Source: Methylotuvimicrobium alcaliphilum 20Z
Lineage (GTDB): Bacteria > Pseudomonadota > Gammaproteobacteria > Methylococcales > Methylomonadaceae
Assembly (NCBI RefSeq): GCF_000968535.2
Contig: NC_016112.1
Span: forward strand, 2,356,001 to 2,420,000
Length of the DNA stretch: 64,000 nucleotides
Direction: 5' to 3'
Shown here: in pieces, positions 9,581 to 19,259 of the stretch
How positions within the stretch are numbered: the first letter of the stretch is position 1
Layout of the letters: the number at the start of each line of letters is the position of its first letter
The notes under the pieces: model-generated
Databases searched by the model: none
Told to the model about the DNA's origin: nothing
What the model saw: only the letters and a program-made list of their open reading frames with translations
Position numbers and translations under genes: made by a program

Positions 9581-10796
9581 GAGCTTCTACCTTAACCCGC
9601 TTCTTGCCGGTCAACAATTGTTGCATCAAGCCTTTTTTCTGCTGTTTCAGTGTGGCAAGTTGTTTTTGGTGGGTTTGGATTTCGGTGTCGGCAGCGGAAA
9701 GGACAGAGGCAATTTTTTTTTGTTCTTGTACATCTTCAGAAATATATACTTTGATCTCTCCAAAATGATGAAACTTTAGATTCCAAGTATCAGAAGTTAA
9801 GCCTTGCGAATATCGTTGAAATAGGTGAACGATCGGCATTGATTTGAATAAATAAGCGGCAAACTTACCATCAATTTTATCGGTCGGAATGCAAACGGTG
9901 TAAGCTGGACTGATTATGCCTTCAAGCGTTGACAGAGCTGAAACACCTTGCCACATTCTCATGGTGTTATAGCCAATATCACCTGCGCATATTCTTAGAT
10001 ATTTTGATTTGTTGTCATTTGACGTGTCTTTACGTTCGACTTCATTTCTAGGAATAACACCTTTTTCGCGGGTAATTGAAAGCAAGTTAAGACCAACATG
10101 CCCCGTTTCATTACGCTCTTTAAAAAGTTCGGCCAAATGGAAAGTTTTCCACTCCCCCTCAAACCCAGCAAACCGCTTCTTGCCAGTCAAAAGCTGCTGC
10201 ATCAGGGCTTTTTTGCGCTTTTGCTTGGCGGCAATCAGGGCTTCCAGTTTTTCAACGGCTTTGTCCCAAGTGGAGAGGATTTGGGCGATTTTTTGTTGTT
10301 CGGGAAGGGAGGGTAAAAGAATCTTTATCGTCCGATAATCCGCTAAAGTTAGTTTCGGCCGTGTTTGGCCTCCTGTTCTAAAATAAACCTGTTTTGAAAT
10401 TGAATAGCTGTTAAGCACGCTACATAGAAATATCGGGTCAGTTAGTGAAAGATTAGGTCGAAGCCTAATAATATCCGCTGTAATTACTCCTGGTAGAATA
10501 TTCATCGGATATAAAGCCGCTATCCCAGGCGGTAGTCCCATCTTCGTTATAAGTATATCGTTTGATTTTACTGAGTGGGCTACTAATTTTTCAGCCTTTT
10601 CTTTCGTTACATATACATTACTTACCCATTCAAACCGATTCCGCTTTACATCTCTTACAAACACCACAGGAACGCCATTGCAACGATAATCGCTCTGAAC
10701 CAGATCGCTTCCAAAGGGACCAATTACAAAACTGTTCTTTTCATTTTTCGATAAATTAACTAATTCAACAAGTTTCCATCCATCAGGTACGTGCAT
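9573..10796 (-). CDS. hsdS: Type I restriction-modification specificity subunit S
   Basis: 407 residues with the usual two half-repeats. Each target recognition domain is followed by a conserved spacer helix: LPEQQKIAQILSTWDKA ending in ALMQQLLTGKKR (about residues 205) and VQEQKKIASVLSAADTE ending in GLMQQLLTGKKR (about 400). HsdS sets the bipartite DNA target of the M2S methylase. The two helix-coding segments are similar at DNA level and could recombine to swap recognition domains. The start overlaps a duplicated hsdM 3' end, as expected for an ancestral hsdM-hsdS junction. Confidence 0.93.
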   Translation of the reverse strand: MHVPDGWKLVELVNLSKNEKNSFVIGPFGSDLVQSDYRCNGVPVVFVRDVKRNRFEWVSNVYVTKEKAEKLVAHSVKSNDILITKMGLPPGIAALYPMNILPGVITADIIRLRPNLSLTDPIFLCSVLNSYSISKQVYFRTGGQTRPKLTLADYRTIKILLPSLPEQQKIAQILSTWDKAVEKLEALIAAKQKRKKALMQQLLTGKKRFAGFEGEWKTFHLAELFKERNETGHVGLNLLSITREKGVIPRNEVERKDTSNDNKSKYLRICAGDIGYNTMRMWQGVSALSTLEGIISPAYTVCIPTDKIDGKFAAYLFKSMPIVHLFQRYSQGLTSDTWNLKFHHFGEIKVYISEDVQEQKKIASVLSAADTEIQTHQKQLATLKQQKKGLMQQLLTGKKRVKVEAHV

Positions 10797-10878
10797 AACC
10801 CAACTCCTTCAAATACCCCGTCATTTCCTGTTTCGCTTCGCTCAACTCGCTTTCAATTTGGCTGATGTCTGCCTGCAC
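10783..10878 (-). pseudogene. Duplicated 3' end of hsdM
   Basis: The last about 31 codons, VQADISQIESELSEAKQE through KELGY, closely match the end of hsdM at 11904-12000, and the DNA is recognisably similar over about 85 bp. It sits immediately before hsdS and overlaps its start, where a complete hsdM would normally end. I read it as the stump of an older hsdM allele left when the present hsdM and three small genes were placed between it and the S gene. Confidence 0.75.
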
Positions 10879-10903
10879 GGGAGAATAAGTCGTTTTATGC
10901 TGT

Positions 10904-11494
10904 TCAGCGGTGGGCATCAGTTGCCTCCGCGTTGGTTTGAGCAACCCCCTCCCAACCTCCCCCTTCGCAGGGGGAGGAGATTGCCCCTTCCCGATTCCTT
11001 CCTTCAAATTGAGAAGAGTTTTCTCCCTTTTCTGATAACGGGAAAGTCGAAGTGGGGCCTTCTACCTTCCCTGGCAAGCTGAAGTCCGAGGTAGGGGGCG
11101 CTCCCTCCCCTGGCAAGGGGAGGGCCGGGGTGGGGTTGCATTCCAATACCTTCATCAACACTCCTTCCAGGTTTTGCATCACCTCTTGATTGGTAAAGCG
11201 TAAACCCCGTAGACCCAGGCTTTGCAAATAACTGTCTCGCTTGGTATCAGCCGTCTGCGCTTCCGGATGAAAATGACTATCACCGTCCAGTTCCACTACC
11301 AACTGCCACTCAGGGCAATAAAAATCGACGATGTAATGGCCTATGCCATGCTGACGGCGAAATTTAACGCCCAATTGCTTGCCGCGCACCGCTTGCCAAA
11401 AGCGTTTTTCCGGTTCGGTTGGGTTTTTACGCAGATCGGCACGGCGATCACGATATTGCGGCAGGTTGAAAATAGTTTCTTCAGACTTGACCAT
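10904..11494 (-). CDS. DUF559 endonuclease-like protein with repeat-derived tail
   Basis: 196 residues from the ATG at 11494, preceded by a good GGGAGA ribosome site. The N-terminal half is a DUF559/Vsr-like nuclease fold: RDRRADLRKNPTEPEKRFW, then VKFRRQHGIGHYIVDFYCPE and LVVELDGDSHF, holding the acidic PD-(D/E)xK-type core. The C-terminal about 75 residues are proline-, glycine- and serine-rich and come from translated GC-rich palindromic repeats rather than from a domain. The gene lies between hsdM and hsdS and could be a DNA-repair or restriction accessory; its role is unproven. Confidence 0.75.
   Translation of the reverse strand: MVKSEETIFNLPQYRDRRADLRKNPTEPEKRFWQAVRGKQLGVKFRRQHGIGHYIVDFYCPEWQLVVELDGDSHFHPEAQTADTKRDSYLQSLGLRGLRFTNQEVMQNLEGVLMKVLECNPTPALPLPGEGAPPTSDFSLPGKVEGPTSTFPLSEKGENSSQFEGRNREGAISSPCEGGGWEGVAQTNAEATDAHR
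10941..11136. repeat. Cluster of GC-rich palindromic repeats
   Basis: Several imperfect palindromes of the type CCTCCCCCTTCGCAGGGGG and CCTCCCCTGGCAAGGGGAGG lie in the 3' part of the DUF559 gene. The same repeat type forms the 98-bp insert in hsdM at 12222-12319. They look like mobile REP/MITE-type units. Confidence 0.65.
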
Positions 11495-11699
11495 TCTCTT
11501 TCTCCCAATTCTCGAACTCGCTGTCATCCTCCGCTTGCAAACGGGCTTGATTATTCGCTACGGCAATTCGTTCTTCGGCGCTCAGTGTGTCGCTGTCGTC
11601 TTCCAAGACATGTACGCTTTGTTCCGGTAGCAGGCGTAGAAAACCAATAATGTTTGGGTAGATACTTTCTTCAACTTCTAGGCTGATCGTTTTCATCAT
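11481..11699 (-). CDS. Small hypothetical acidic protein
   Basis: 72 residues beginning MMKTISLEVEESIY. The first half predicts a short beta-strand plus helix, and the second half is very acidic and hydrophilic (SEFENWEKENGQV at the end). The size, acidity and pairing with a similar small gene upstream suggest an antitoxin-like or regulatory protein, but I do not recognise the family. It overlaps the DUF559 start by 14 bp. Confidence 0.5.
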   Translation of the reverse strand: MMKTISLEVEESIYPNIIGFLRLLPEQSVHVLEDDSDTLSAEERIAVANNQARLQAEDDSEFENWEKENGQV

Positions 11700-11709
11700 A
11701 TTCACCGCG

Positions 11710-11903
11710 TTAGTTTAATTCCCATGCTTTTTGTGCTTTTTTAGACAAGGATTCAACAGTTTCGTTTTTCCATAGTTTGGTTTGCCAGTGTGTGTAGTCA
11801 AATTGCTCGCGTTTTATCAGCATGATAAAACGTTCGGCATCTACCCTGCTTAAACTGGAAAACAACGCTTGGAATCCTGCATCGATAATTTCGCTATCGG
11901 TTT

Positions 11904-11907
<4 letters not shown>
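11710..11907 (-). CDS. Small hypothetical protein
   Basis: 65 residues, MKTDSEIIDAGFQALFSS onwards, predicted all helical with a Trp/Lys-rich C-terminal half. Its ATG overlaps the hsdM stop by 4 bp (11904-11907), so it is translationally coupled to hsdM, and the next small gene starts 11 bp after it. The pair may form a toxin-antitoxin-like unit, but no family is recognised. Confidence 0.5.
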
Positions 11908-13510
<1,603 letters not shown>

Positions 13511-13517
13511 TGTTATC

Positions 13518-14096
13518 CTATTGATACTGCTCTAAAGTTTTATCCAATAATGCATCTAAAAACTGTTTTTTCTTCTCGATCAACCGTTCTAACAGGGCTT
13601 TTTCTTTCAGTCTGCACACATGCGCGTTAACGATGCGCTCTTGCACCTCTAAGGGCGGCACGATCACCGGTAAATCCTCTAATGTCGTGCGGTTGATATG
13701 CGGCAGGGCTGTACCCGCGACATGCCGTGAAAAATAACGTTGCGCCTGGTTGTGATTGATATACCAAACCAGGTAAGCCGGTCTAACTATAGTCGGCTGG
13801 ACCCTGACGATAAAAAAATGTGGTCCGGCAACCGTGGTTCTGAAATCTCGTTCAACTAAAACAGCAAATATGCGGTTACCACGCCCATTAAACAGGATGT
13901 CTCCCGGTTTCAAATAATCGGGATTTTTCCACCCTGTTAAATGAACCTTGAAAAGATCGGTGCTATCAATTCCGCTTTCCGGATCCACATCTTTCATTTG
14001 TACAACGGATACCTCGCCATCCGAGGCGTGTTGAATACTCCCTCGAAAAGGGTGACCTGCCATTAAAGTGGTTATTTGCTTTAAAGCCGTTTTCAT
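13518..14096 (-). CDS. Single-TRD specificity-like subunit (half HsdS)
   Basis: 192 residues from the ATG at 14096; an upstream in-frame start at 14141 would run through the palindrome at 14097-14129 and is less likely. The protein has one target recognition domain (VVQMKDVD then DILFNGRGN and TALPHINRTTLEDLPVIVPP) followed by one helix (VQERIVNAHVCRLKEKALLE). That is half of a normal HsdS. It is placed just before hsdM (7-bp gap), so it may dimerise to give a symmetric specificity unit or modulate the full-length S subunit. Confidence 0.8.
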   Translation of the reverse strand: MKTALKQITTLMAGHPFRGSIQHASDGEVSVVQMKDVDPESGIDSTDLFKVHLTGWKNPDYLKPGDILFNGRGNRIFAVLVERDFRTTVAGPHFFIVRVQPTIVRPAYLVWYINHNQAQRYFSRHVAGTALPHINRTTLEDLPVIVPPLEVQERIVNAHVCRLKEKALLERLIEKKKQFLDALLDKTLEQYQ

Positions 14097-14129
14097 AAAC
14101 TTTGCATTATTTTCATTGATGCAAAGTTT
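14097..14129. promoter_or_regulatory. Perfect 11-bp inverted repeat, likely operator
   Basis: AAACTTTGCAT (14097-14107) and ATGCAAAGTTT (14119-14129) are perfect complements with an 11-bp spacer, giving a 22-bp centre spacing (two helical turns). It abuts the start codon of the restriction operon's first gene. Another TGCAAA half-site lies near 14181. This is a good candidate site for a dimeric regulator of the operon. Confidence 0.6.
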
Positions 14130-14304
14130 AAGTACAGGCAAGGACCTCTGTCAAGCTGTTTTTTTGCAGTAAAAGAGAAGATGCAAAATAATTGAGTTTT
14201 TGCCCTAAATGAGGCTTATTCAACAGCCGAAGATAGATGGGATTAGGCTTTGTCGCTTCTCAAACGAAGAAAATATACCGTTACAATACGATTTATTTGA
14301 GTTT

Positions 14305-14523
14305 TCAGCTTGCAGCTTGTATAGATCCTATCAGATTCTCGATGAGAACACGGTAACCCTTTTTCTTCTTAGCATCGAAAAGCTTCCCAGCGGTTTCCAA
14401 CGCTTCCGGTTCGGTATCGAACCAATCCTTCCGGACGGTTCCGGGCGATCCCACCCTGCCCCATTCCCGGACCAACGACCAATCACCCAATATGCCCGGC
14501 GTAATGAAAAGCTGATAGAACCG
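14305..14523 (-). pseudogene. WGR-domain remnant
   Basis: 73 codons reading RFYQLF through GDWSLVREWGRVGSPGTVRK, then DTEPEALETAGKLFDAKKKK. The WGR motif and flanks are those of WGR domains, which bind nucleic acid and occur in PARP-like and bacterial defence proteins. The frame is closed by TAG directly upstream, so a start codon and the usual N-terminus are missing. It lies between the restriction operon and the CRISPR remnant and is best read as a fragment. Confidence 0.65.
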
Positions 14524-14708
14524 CTACCTATTTTGATCGGGATCTTAAACTACTGGAGTTCGGCACGCCCGATGCTGGCATAATGGAAACGTCCGCATTG
14601 CTGCCGTTTATTGTTGTACTCGGACTTGCGGTCGAGATGTACTTAGCGAGTTTCACCAACGAAAAAAAATACCAGCCCCTAGATTTAAGAGATTTAAAAC
14701 CTAAATTT

Positions 14709-15632
14709 TCATTTAAAGTCGCAATGGTACTTACCCATGCCAAAGGTAGTTTTATTTCCTACATGCATCCACTGACCCACATAAAGAATTTGAAGTAAGA
14801 CCGGAATAAAATCGCCGCTTAATTGAAGGTTGCCTAAAACTCCCTCAAAAGTCATTTTTTGATGTTGTCGATTCGAATAGCGTTACCAATTACACTCGGA
14901 CAAATTAGAATTACAGTCAAGACGTTTTATGGCATCATCCAAAGCCGAAAAATCGGGCTTTACATAATCCTTACCATAAAACTCCACCAGTAGAAAATAG
15001 CGTCTAACCAGTGTCATTAAAAACTCCCGTGCATTAATTGAATCCTTGAGCACACGACCGTTTTTTTTGATACTGACCGGGGTTTCAAAAACGATATCGA
15101 TATTACCTGCATCAAATAAAGGAATTGAAGGTTCCAAGTAAGAATCAGGCGGCGGCTTAATAAAAACGCCATGTTCATAGCAGCAAACCGCCCCATTTCC
15201 TAACGTTAACCAATGAACAGTCTCAAGACGGCCTTTCGTATTCGACTTGCTTACCCCCCTCGAAAACGCTCGGGCCCAGGCATAAATGATCAAAGGCAAA
15301 TTTTCAAGAGCAGGCCCGGCCAGAACCATTGAAAATTGCAAATGATCACCAGCACTATAATGAGTTGCCCCTAAAGGAGGGGGTTCGATAACAAACGGCC
15401 TAGGAATTTGATTAAATTGTTGAAGACTATGTTCGTTTACTGTCGGAGTTTCAAAAATCTTCGTATAAAGACAGGTTGCCGACAACATGCAGTTGCTGCA
15501 TGCCTCCCCAGGCACAAGGCAAACTATTTTTTAAAAGCCATGCCAAAAACGCCTCGCAACATCGAGCCGCTATAAAAATCCAGTTGTAGAGAATCCTCCA
15601 ACTTAATAACGCTGAACGGCTAACGTATTCAT
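14709..15632 (-). pseudogene. cas6: CRISPR pre-crRNA endoribonuclease Cas6, decayed
   Basis: Joining three frames gives a complete Cas6. The start at 15632 reads MNTLAVQRY; after a shift, KLEDSLQLDFYSGSMLRGVFG (GSxLRGxFG is the N-terminal Cas6 signature); after a one-base loss in the A-run at 15527-15532, IVCLVPGEACSNCMLSATCL with the cysteine pairs. The long frame then reaches a TAA at 14883-14885, where relatives have a sense codon between W and RYSNRQ. Beyond it RYSNRQHQKMTFEGVLG and HVGNKTTFGMGKY complete the C-terminal RAMP domain. Two frameshifts plus a nonsense codon mean the gene is dead. Cas6 cuts repeat RNA to make crRNAs. Confidence 0.85.
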
Positions 15633-15649
15633 GCCAATCCTATTAAATA

Positions 15650-16171
15650 TTATGAATTTAGGCTTTTAAGCAATTCTTTTGCTTTTTTATTACCGCCCGC
15701 ATTGATGTAGACCAAGATCGCCTTACTAATTTCCTGAAGTTTTTGCTTGTCATCAGAGGTCCAACTTTCGTCCACTGCTTTACCAATCATCGATTTGAGA
15801 TCTCCGTACAATTCACCTCCTATGATTTCTCTAACCTTGCCTTTCTGTTTTTTTTCGAGTTTATCAGCAAGAGCCTCAATACTTAATTGATGGCCACTCA
15901 TCGATGCTCTCAGATGCTTCTTTTGCTCATCCGCCAAAATTTCGGCCAATTCTTTAGCATAATTAGGGTCCTCGATCATATAACCATAGCCCGCCGCGGT
16001 TTTAGCGCCCGCACCTAACCAAGTCAGTGCGTTTGAAAGTGCATCAAAAATCTTCTCGAGTTGAGAAGAATCATCATGCTTACGCGGAGCAATGCGAAAA
16101 ACCAAACTAGTTTTTTTAACCACCAAAAACGGCACTGGAACCGGCTCGTGCCAATCAGCCAATGGAAGCAC
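15650..16171 (-). pseudogene. cmr6: Type III-B CRISPR RAMP protein Cmr6, C-terminal fragment
   Basis: About 173 codons. The region LADWHEPVPVPFLVVKK and then LTWLGAGAKTAAGYGYM are the C-terminal signatures of Cmr6, a subunit of the Cmr RNA-targeting effector complex. A hydrophilic, lysine-rich tail of about 100 residues follows. The N-terminal half of Cmr6 is absent: the sequence joins directly to a foreign fragment near 16165. With cas6 immediately downstream, this marks the eroded end of a type III-B locus. No CRISPR array and no cmr2-cmr5 are present nearby. Confidence 0.8.
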
Positions 16172-16317
16172 GAATTAAAATTAGCGGTTACGCCCCACCA
16201 TTTCCCCAGTCCGGTTAATGTCTGACCGGTAACAGCTTTACGTTCTTTATAGGATTCTTTGGAGATTAATGAGACGGGAAACTGTGTTTCGATGAAGGTT
16301 TTATCGGTGATTGGCAT
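16163..16317 (-). pseudogene. DUF1156-type DNA methylase, N-terminal fragment
   Basis: The first about 42 residues, IETQFPVSLISKESYKERK then TLTGLGKWWG, match the N-terminus of DUF1156 proteins, large DNA methylases of defence loci. A one-base loss follows (the continuation PLILIRASI appears in the next frame) and after about 50 codons the sequence joins the cmr6 fragment. This is the trace of a deletion that removed almost all of the methylase gene and the front of cmr6. Confidence 0.6.
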
Positions 16318-16382
16318 AGTGGGCTAAAAGTTAGGAAAATACGGCGACTGGGATGAGTGTGCTAATTCAGGCATTTTGCAGC

Positions 16383-16805
16383 TCATTCAAACCAATTTTC
16401 TAAGGCCAAATTCTGAAAGTTGTCGAAGTCTTTAGTGTTTCGGGTCACCAGCGTTAAATTTTGGCTAACGGCAATCGCTGCGATTTCACCGTCAGCATAA
16501 GCACAGGTAAGTCCCTGGCGTTGTAATCTGGCCCGCTCTTTTGCATACCAATCTGCGGCCGCTTGGTCATACGGCAAAACCATCAAGCCATTAGCCGATA
16601 ACATCGCTAAATAGGATTGTAATTGTTTTTTCCTTTTAGACGCTGCCAGTAACTCGCAACCATAGACCAGCTCATGCCAGACAATCGCCGCTGTTGCATA
16701 CTCACCGTCATGATCGGCAAGCTGCTGTAAGACGTTGTCATCGGGCTTTAAGCGAGCGGGCTCCGAGAGGATATTGCTATCCAGCAAATAACTTATTCGT
16801 CCCAT
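16383..16805 (-). CDS. vapC: VapC-type PIN-domain toxin
   Basis: 140 residues. PIN fold acidic residues are visible: LLDSNILSE (Asp near 8), WHELVYG (Glu near 44), DGEIAAIAV (about 105) and TRNTKDFDNF (about 120-129). PIN toxins are Mg-dependent ribonucleases that block translation by cutting tRNA, rRNA or mRNA. The start overlaps the antitoxin gene by 13 bp, the standard antitoxin-toxin order. It appears intact. Confidence 0.9.
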   Translation of the reverse strand: MGRISYLLDSNILSEPARLKPDDNVLQQLADHDGEYATAAIVWHELVYGCELLAASKRKKQLQSYLAMLSANGLMVLPYDQAAADWYAKERARLQRQGLTCAYADGEIAAIAVSQNLTLVTRNTKDFDNFQNLALENWFE

Positions 16806-17071
16806 GAAAATTCCCGTTCCTGGCTGGCTTCACGTATTTGTTTGAGTTCGGCATCAGTCAACGTGCTATCCGCGTCCAATTGACAACGCCATTGTTGGAT
16901 GGCCTTGAATAAGCCTGTATTCTTTTGGGCCAGCCTTTGATAGCTGGCCTCTGATAACATCACGGCAACAGGCTTGCCATGACGGGTAAGATGAATCGCT
17001 TCATTCGATTCAAGCTGATGGATCAATTGTGACAGGTTGTTTTTTGCCTCGGCTATGGTACTGGTTTTCAT
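16793..17071 (-). CDS. Phd/YefM-type antitoxin
   Basis: 92 residues from the ATG at 17071, chosen over an in-frame start at 17134 because an AGAGGTG ribosome site precedes it and the conserved N-terminus MKTSTIAEAKNNLSQLI begins there. HLTRHGKPVAVML is the Phd/YefM DNA-binding fold signature. The acidic C-terminal tail would cover the PIN toxin. The direct repeats just upstream are a likely autoregulatory operator. Confidence 0.88.
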   Translation of the reverse strand: MKTSTIAEAKNNLSQLIHQLESNEAIHLTRHGKPVAVMLSEASYQRLAQKNTGLFKAIQQWRCQLDADSTLTDAELKQIREASQEREFSWDE

Positions 17072-17086
17072 CGGAGACACCTCTAA

Positions 17087-17106
17087 TATAGCTATATTTA
17101 TAGCCA
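17087..17106. promoter_or_regulatory. Probable operator of the PIN toxin-antitoxin pair
   Basis: Two near-identical octamers, TATAGCTA (17087-17094) and TATAGCCA (17099-17106), lie 16-35 bp before the antitoxin start with a 12-bp period. This is the usual position for an antitoxin-bound autoregulatory site. Confidence 0.45.
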
Positions 17107-17539
17107 TAATAAGTCTTTCGATAACCGTTATCAAGCCTGCCGTTACTGAAAATATTTATAAACGTCTTTTCTATGTAAAAAACGAGTAAAAATCAATTCA
17201 TCGTTTAATACTTCCAATCCCACTCACTATTCACCTATTCGAACACGGTATAACGTATCATAACCCTCTATTTTTTTTACATTTTTTAGTTAGGTTAAAC
17301 TTTCCGCTACCTTGCATTCTTCAATCATTTCTTTGATTTTAGCTAACAGCTAAATGCTGCGTAAGTCTTTGGCGAACTTGGACTCAAATCTGACTTTCAC
17401 TTCAGCTCGCCATCCGTTGGGAGAGAGAAAATAAAAAATTCAACTTATTGCGTATGTTCCTAAGCTGGCACATCCCTGTGTTTCTTGTGCAACCCCTTGC
17501 TAATGACGCCCTCAAAATACCGCCCCAACTTCCAATGGT
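17107..17539. other. AT-rich intergenic region
   Basis: No gene, RNA gene or strong hairpin recognised. It separates the toxin-antitoxin pair from the leftward ICE block and probably marks a cargo boundary. Confidence 0.5.
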
Positions 17540-17830
17540 TTAGCGGATGTCGATCGAACCGGTTGTCGCCAACGAATCCCTGCCAATCGCTTGCGTGTTG
17601 GTCAATGTGTTTTTCGAGGCATTGATCAGCGTCGATTTCTCGACTTTCGAGCCGACGACGCTGATCGAGCCGGTGCTGGCGGCGCTATTACGACCGATCG
17701 CCTGAGTATTAGTCAACGTGTTTTTAGAAGCGTTGATCAATGTGGATTTTTCGATTTTGGAGCCTTCGGCCATGGCGGTGCCGGCGACGATTGACATTAA
17801 AACGACTGCTGCTAAAGATACTGTTTTCAT
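17540..17830 (-). CDS. Small exported protein with two near-identical repeats
   Basis: 96 residues. A clear signal peptide (MKTVSLAAVVLMSIVAGTAMA) is followed by two copies of a repeat of about 33 residues, each with GSK(I/V)EKSTLINASKNTL and TNTQAIGR; the DNA of the two repeats is also nearly identical. The mature protein is periplasmic or secreted, with no cysteine and no membrane segment. The start overlaps the truncated traG frame by 4 bp, so it belongs to the ICE operon. Small exported repeat proteins occur at this place in related ICEs, but I know of no function. Confidence 0.75.
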   Translation of the reverse strand: MKTVSLAAVVLMSIVAGTAMAEGSKIEKSTLINASKNTLTNTQAIGRNSAASTGSISVVGSKVEKSTLINASKNTLTNTQAIGRDSLATTGSIDIR

Positions 17831-18628
17831 GATGGTTTCCCCTTAGGTTTTGTTGATTTGGTTCGTTCAAGCGCTTCGTTGAACTTGGGTACAGTATCCC
17901 GATTTTCGGAAGAAAAGGCGGTGATCGAGTCACGCCGTTTGTGTGATTTATTCACCGGCCGGCGAAGATTCGGTTTGCCATCGACAGGGATATACACATT
18001 CGGATCGTATTCCCGGTCTCGGTTCGGGTCGTAAGTAAAGCCCGGGACCGTGGCGCTGGCCCGTTCAATCTGGTAAGTCCCGTTCAAAAAAAACTGCGAT
18101 CCCAGCCAGTTTAAATCCTCCTTCGGCAAGTTGTTGGGATAAGGTTGGTTATGGTCTAAAAACATCGCCATCGCATGCCGGTAGCAATCCTTATAAAACA
18201 TCTGCACCTGGCGGCGCAGCTGCGGGTCTTTGACACGCGCGTTATCGATGCTAAACGACATCAGGCGGATATTTTCGGTACACGGAATCCCCAGGATCGC
18301 CGCATCGTTGATGCCGCCGGTCACCGCCAGAACGACGTACCACCAGATCGGCACCTTGGCATTGTTGCCGCCTAGCGTCGCCGCCGTAAACGTCGTGTCG
18401 TAGGTTTTACCGGTATTGCCGCCAGCCACCGCATTGCCGCCCGGACTGCACGCCTTGGTATAACTCAAATTGTTGTAACTGACGGTCATGTACGGTTGGA
18501 CAGCAATCACCAACACCGCGAACATTGTCGTGGCATCGATTTCGATGCGGCGCAACGACACAGACGACGCGTCCTTGGCTTCCTGGCTGGTAATCGGTTT
18601 GACGATATTGGGAACGCCGTCGAATAAC
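17827..18628 (-). pseudogene. TraG-like conjugation protein, internal fragment
   Basis: The frame runs from about 18628, reading VPNIVKPITSQEAKDASSV then IEIDATTMF, and continues with VPIWWYVVLAVTGG, GIPCTENIRLMSFSIDN and NWLGSQFFLNGTYQ. These are blocks of the TraG N-terminal domain (mating-pair stabilisation, inner membrane). The hydrophobic N-terminus and everything after VPGFTYDPNRD are missing; the last about 60 residues are basic and unrelated to that domain. The 5' end is fused out of frame to the TIGR03751 lipoprotein gene, marking a deletion that removed virB4 and other genes. Confidence 0.8.
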
Positions 18629-18956
18629 CGGGCACGGGATAACGCTCGGCGCCGCTCAAATGCGGAAACACATACATGATCAAGGTCTTGTTCATTAGCC
18701 GTGGAAAGATTTGCCGAATCTCTGACTCGGCGTCCTGTGTATAAGCGAACAGCTCCGAAGTCTGTTCCGGCTTGCGGCGTGCCGCTTCCCGCTCGAGCAA
18801 TTCGCCGCGCGTCGCGTCGAGTTCGTCCTGACCGTTCTCGGTACCGGAAAAATGTCTGCGGTAAACTTCTTTCATGGTCGGGCCTTCCTGGGGCAAAATC
18901 GATTCTTTGTCGCCGGTTGCGCAGCCCGTCGTGATTAAAGCCAGGCTCAAGCGCAC
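18507..18956 (-). pseudogene. ICE lipoprotein (TIGR03751 family), truncated by fusion
   Basis: Starts with GTG at 18956, directly after the stop of the preceding remnant; the short signal ends in the lipobox ITTGC. Family blocks are visible: LPQEGPTMKEVYRRH, ELFAYTQDAESEIRQIFPRL and MYVFPHLSGAERYPVPGYST. After AFP, near 18628, the sequence switches to traG in another frame, so the last about 35 codons are out-of-frame traG. In intact ICEs of this class this gene is followed by the VirB4-like ATPase gene, which is absent here. Confidence 0.8.
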
Positions 18957-18962
18957 AGCGCG

Positions 18963-19097
18963 TTAATCCAGCACTTCGTCGTCAGTCGTTTGAGTTGAGG
19001 CATAATGGGTTTTTCTCCCGTCCGGTTCATAATCGATCGGTAGTTCGATGTCGACGTGGACGGCCAATTCGGCGCCGGTATCCACGTAACCGGCAAG
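18963..19097 (-). pseudogene. ICE protein TIGR03752, last about 45 codons only
   Basis: The reading AGYVDTGAELAVHVDIELP, then IDYEPDGRK and a stop at 18963, matches the C-terminus of the TIGR03752 (PFL_4705-like, TraB-type) T4SS component. No upstream part exists; it joins the beginning of another ICE gene near 19097 in a different frame. It is followed at once by the TIGR03751 lipoprotein gene, the normal order. Confidence 0.7.
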
Positions 19098-19195
19098 GCC
19101 GCTCGCGCGTGGTCACTTGCCATCGCCAATGACATGACGACGAAAGCGGTGAGTCGATGAGCGGATTGGCCCATCTTATTACGTAATTTCTTCAT
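19098..19195 (-). pseudogene. ICE protein TIGR03745, signal-peptide fragment only
   Basis: The ATG at 19195 opens MKKLRNKMGQSAHRL followed by a hydrophobic signal ending DHARAA, as expected for the small TIGR03745 (PFL_4702-like) membrane protein that follows TIGR03758 in intact elements. After about 33 codons the sequence becomes the tail of TIGR03752. The junction marks a deletion of the intervening TIGR03750, TIGR03746 and TIGR03749 genes. Confidence 0.6.
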
Positions 19196-19259
19196 GTTTG
19201 ATGTCTCCGTTTTGAAAAAGAGAATGAGACCAGCGAAATAGATTCAGTTTAGGGTTGGG

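Noticed and set aside
14583-14798. Rightward ORF of 71 codons near the cas6 remnant
   Set aside because: Its second half is the antisense of the Cas6 C-terminal region, which matches a known family on the minus strand; the ORF has no family match.
14130-17539. CRISPR array next to the cas6 and cmr6 remnants
   Set aside because: No regularly spaced repeats were seen on either side of the remnants.
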